Shown one piece after another: positions 5,618 to 5,996 of a DNA stretch of 5,996 nt. Source of the DNA: Candidatus Bipolaricaulis sp. (GTDB lineage: Bacteria; Bipolaricaulota; Bipolaricaulia; Bipolaricaulales; Bipolaricaulaceae); assembly GCA_020062805.1 (NCBI GenBank), contig JAGUVP010000012.1, positions 1-5,996 on the forward strand, written 5' to 3'. The notes below the pieces were generated by a model. That model was not told the DNA's origin. It ran no database searches and saw nothing but the letters and a program-made list of their open reading frames with translations. The position numbers and the translations under genes are program-made. Each line of letters begins with the position of its first letter. Within the stretch, counting starts at the first letter, position 1.

Positions 5618-5996
5618 CTTCCCCCCTCTCGTCGAGCATCAGGATCTCCTCGGGTGGGATCACGTTGCGCACGTGCACGTCTACCCGACCTACCCGGATA
5701 CCCACCATCGTCTCCAGGTCTTCCCGTGCTCGCCGCTGCACAACCTGGGCAACTTGGTGCACAGAGTATCCCAACACCACGGCGATGCGGAGCTCAACAT
5801 CGGCCACAGCGCCCCGAATGGCTATCTGTACGCCCTCCTCTCCTCCGGCGAGGAGACCCATGATGCCTCCTCCCCCGCGCAGGGGACGCACCCCCTCAAC
5901 CCCTTCGATCGCCCGCATGGCAATCGCCGAGAGGACCTCTTGACGGATGGCTACGCGACCCAGCGGCTGCGGCACCTCCCACCGTTGTTCCGGCAA
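5604..5996 (-). CDS. Asp23/Gls24-family protein, paralogue 2 (5' end at or beyond window edge)
   Basis: This is a second Asp23-family protein. The frame is open to the last base of the window, where a TTG codon (5994-5996) could be the start, but its Shine-Dalgarno would lie outside, so treat it as 5'-partial. The visible 130 residues contain a complete domain: LGRVAIRQEVLSAIAMRAIEG (about 12-32), a glycine-rich loop with GGGG and IMGLLAGG (about 41-52), the strands VQIAIRGAVADVELRIAVVLG (about 56-76), the helix VHQVAQVVQRRAREDLETMVG (about 79-99), and the strand VGRVDVHVRNVIPPEE. The tail is acidic. It aligns along its full length with paralogue 1 but has diverged, and the glycine-rich loop insertion is its main difference. 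It is the most upstream gene visible in this operon and overlaps paralogue 1 by 14 nt. Confidence 0.87.
   Translation of the reverse strand: MPEQRWEVPQPLGRVAIRQEVLSAIAMRAIEGVEGVRPLRGGGGIMGLLAGGEEGVQIAIRGAVADVELRIAVVLGYSVHQVAQVVQRRAREDLETMVGIRVGRVDVHVRNVIPPEEILMLDERGEDAER

Noticed and set aside
4595..5860. Repeated CCGGCGAGGAG-like string near 4597 and 5846
   Set aside because: It is short and GC-rich, lies in two different reading contexts, and is best explained by codon usage.

Overview
The window is a compact, GC-rich bacterial chromosome segment. It is nearly all coding, with two convergent gene clusters that meet and overlap at 3496-3547. Shine-Dalgarno sites are recognisable, GTG and TTG starts occur alongside ATG, and stop/start overlaps are frequent. 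The content is housekeeping (chromosome condensation, ribosome, transcription antitermination) plus an Asp23/AmaP envelope module. I see no phage, transposon, CRISPR, tRNA or rRNA sequence. Asp23-family proteins with AmaP and NusB suggest a Firmicutes-like or deep-branching Terrabacteria-type lineage. A GC-rich candidate phylum such as Bipolaricaulota (Acetothermia) is possible, but sequence reading alone cannot settle the taxonomy.

Plus strand, 1-3547. The 3' end of smc runs into scpA (14-nt overlap), which runs into scpB (23-nt overlap). The whole bacterial SMC-kleisin-kite condensin is therefore encoded in order in one translationally coupled unit. A sigma70-type promoter candidate (TTGACG, 17-nt spacer, TAGCAT) overlaps the scpB stop codon. 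It would drive rpsI (S9, probable TTG start), rpmE (zinc-type L31 with a lysine-rich tail) and a DUF1385/YqhQ-like multi-pass membrane protein. L13, the usual partner of S9, is absent.

Minus strand, read from 5996 down to 3496. The order is an Asp23-family protein (its start lies at or beyond the window edge), a second Asp23 paralogue, an AmaP-like membrane anchor carrying its own Asp23-like domain, nusB, and a PHP-domain phosphoesterase of the YciV/Rnm type. Every junction is an overlap or a 1-nt gap, so this is very likely one operon. The Asp23 pair and AmaP plausibly form a membrane-tethered assembly. NusB acts in antitermination and rRNA transcription. The PHP enzyme probably removes a phosphate from 3',5'-bisphosphonucleotides or processes short RNA.

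The last 52 nt of the DUF1385 gene are also the last 52 nt of the PHP gene on the other strand, with no intergenic terminator between the clusters. Nothing here looks like a wholly new system. The items most worth a second look are the two-Asp23-plus-AmaP module fused to nusB/PHP, the rpsI gene separated from rplM, and the tail-to-tail coding overlap. The only gap without a gene is the 71 nt between scpB and rpsI.
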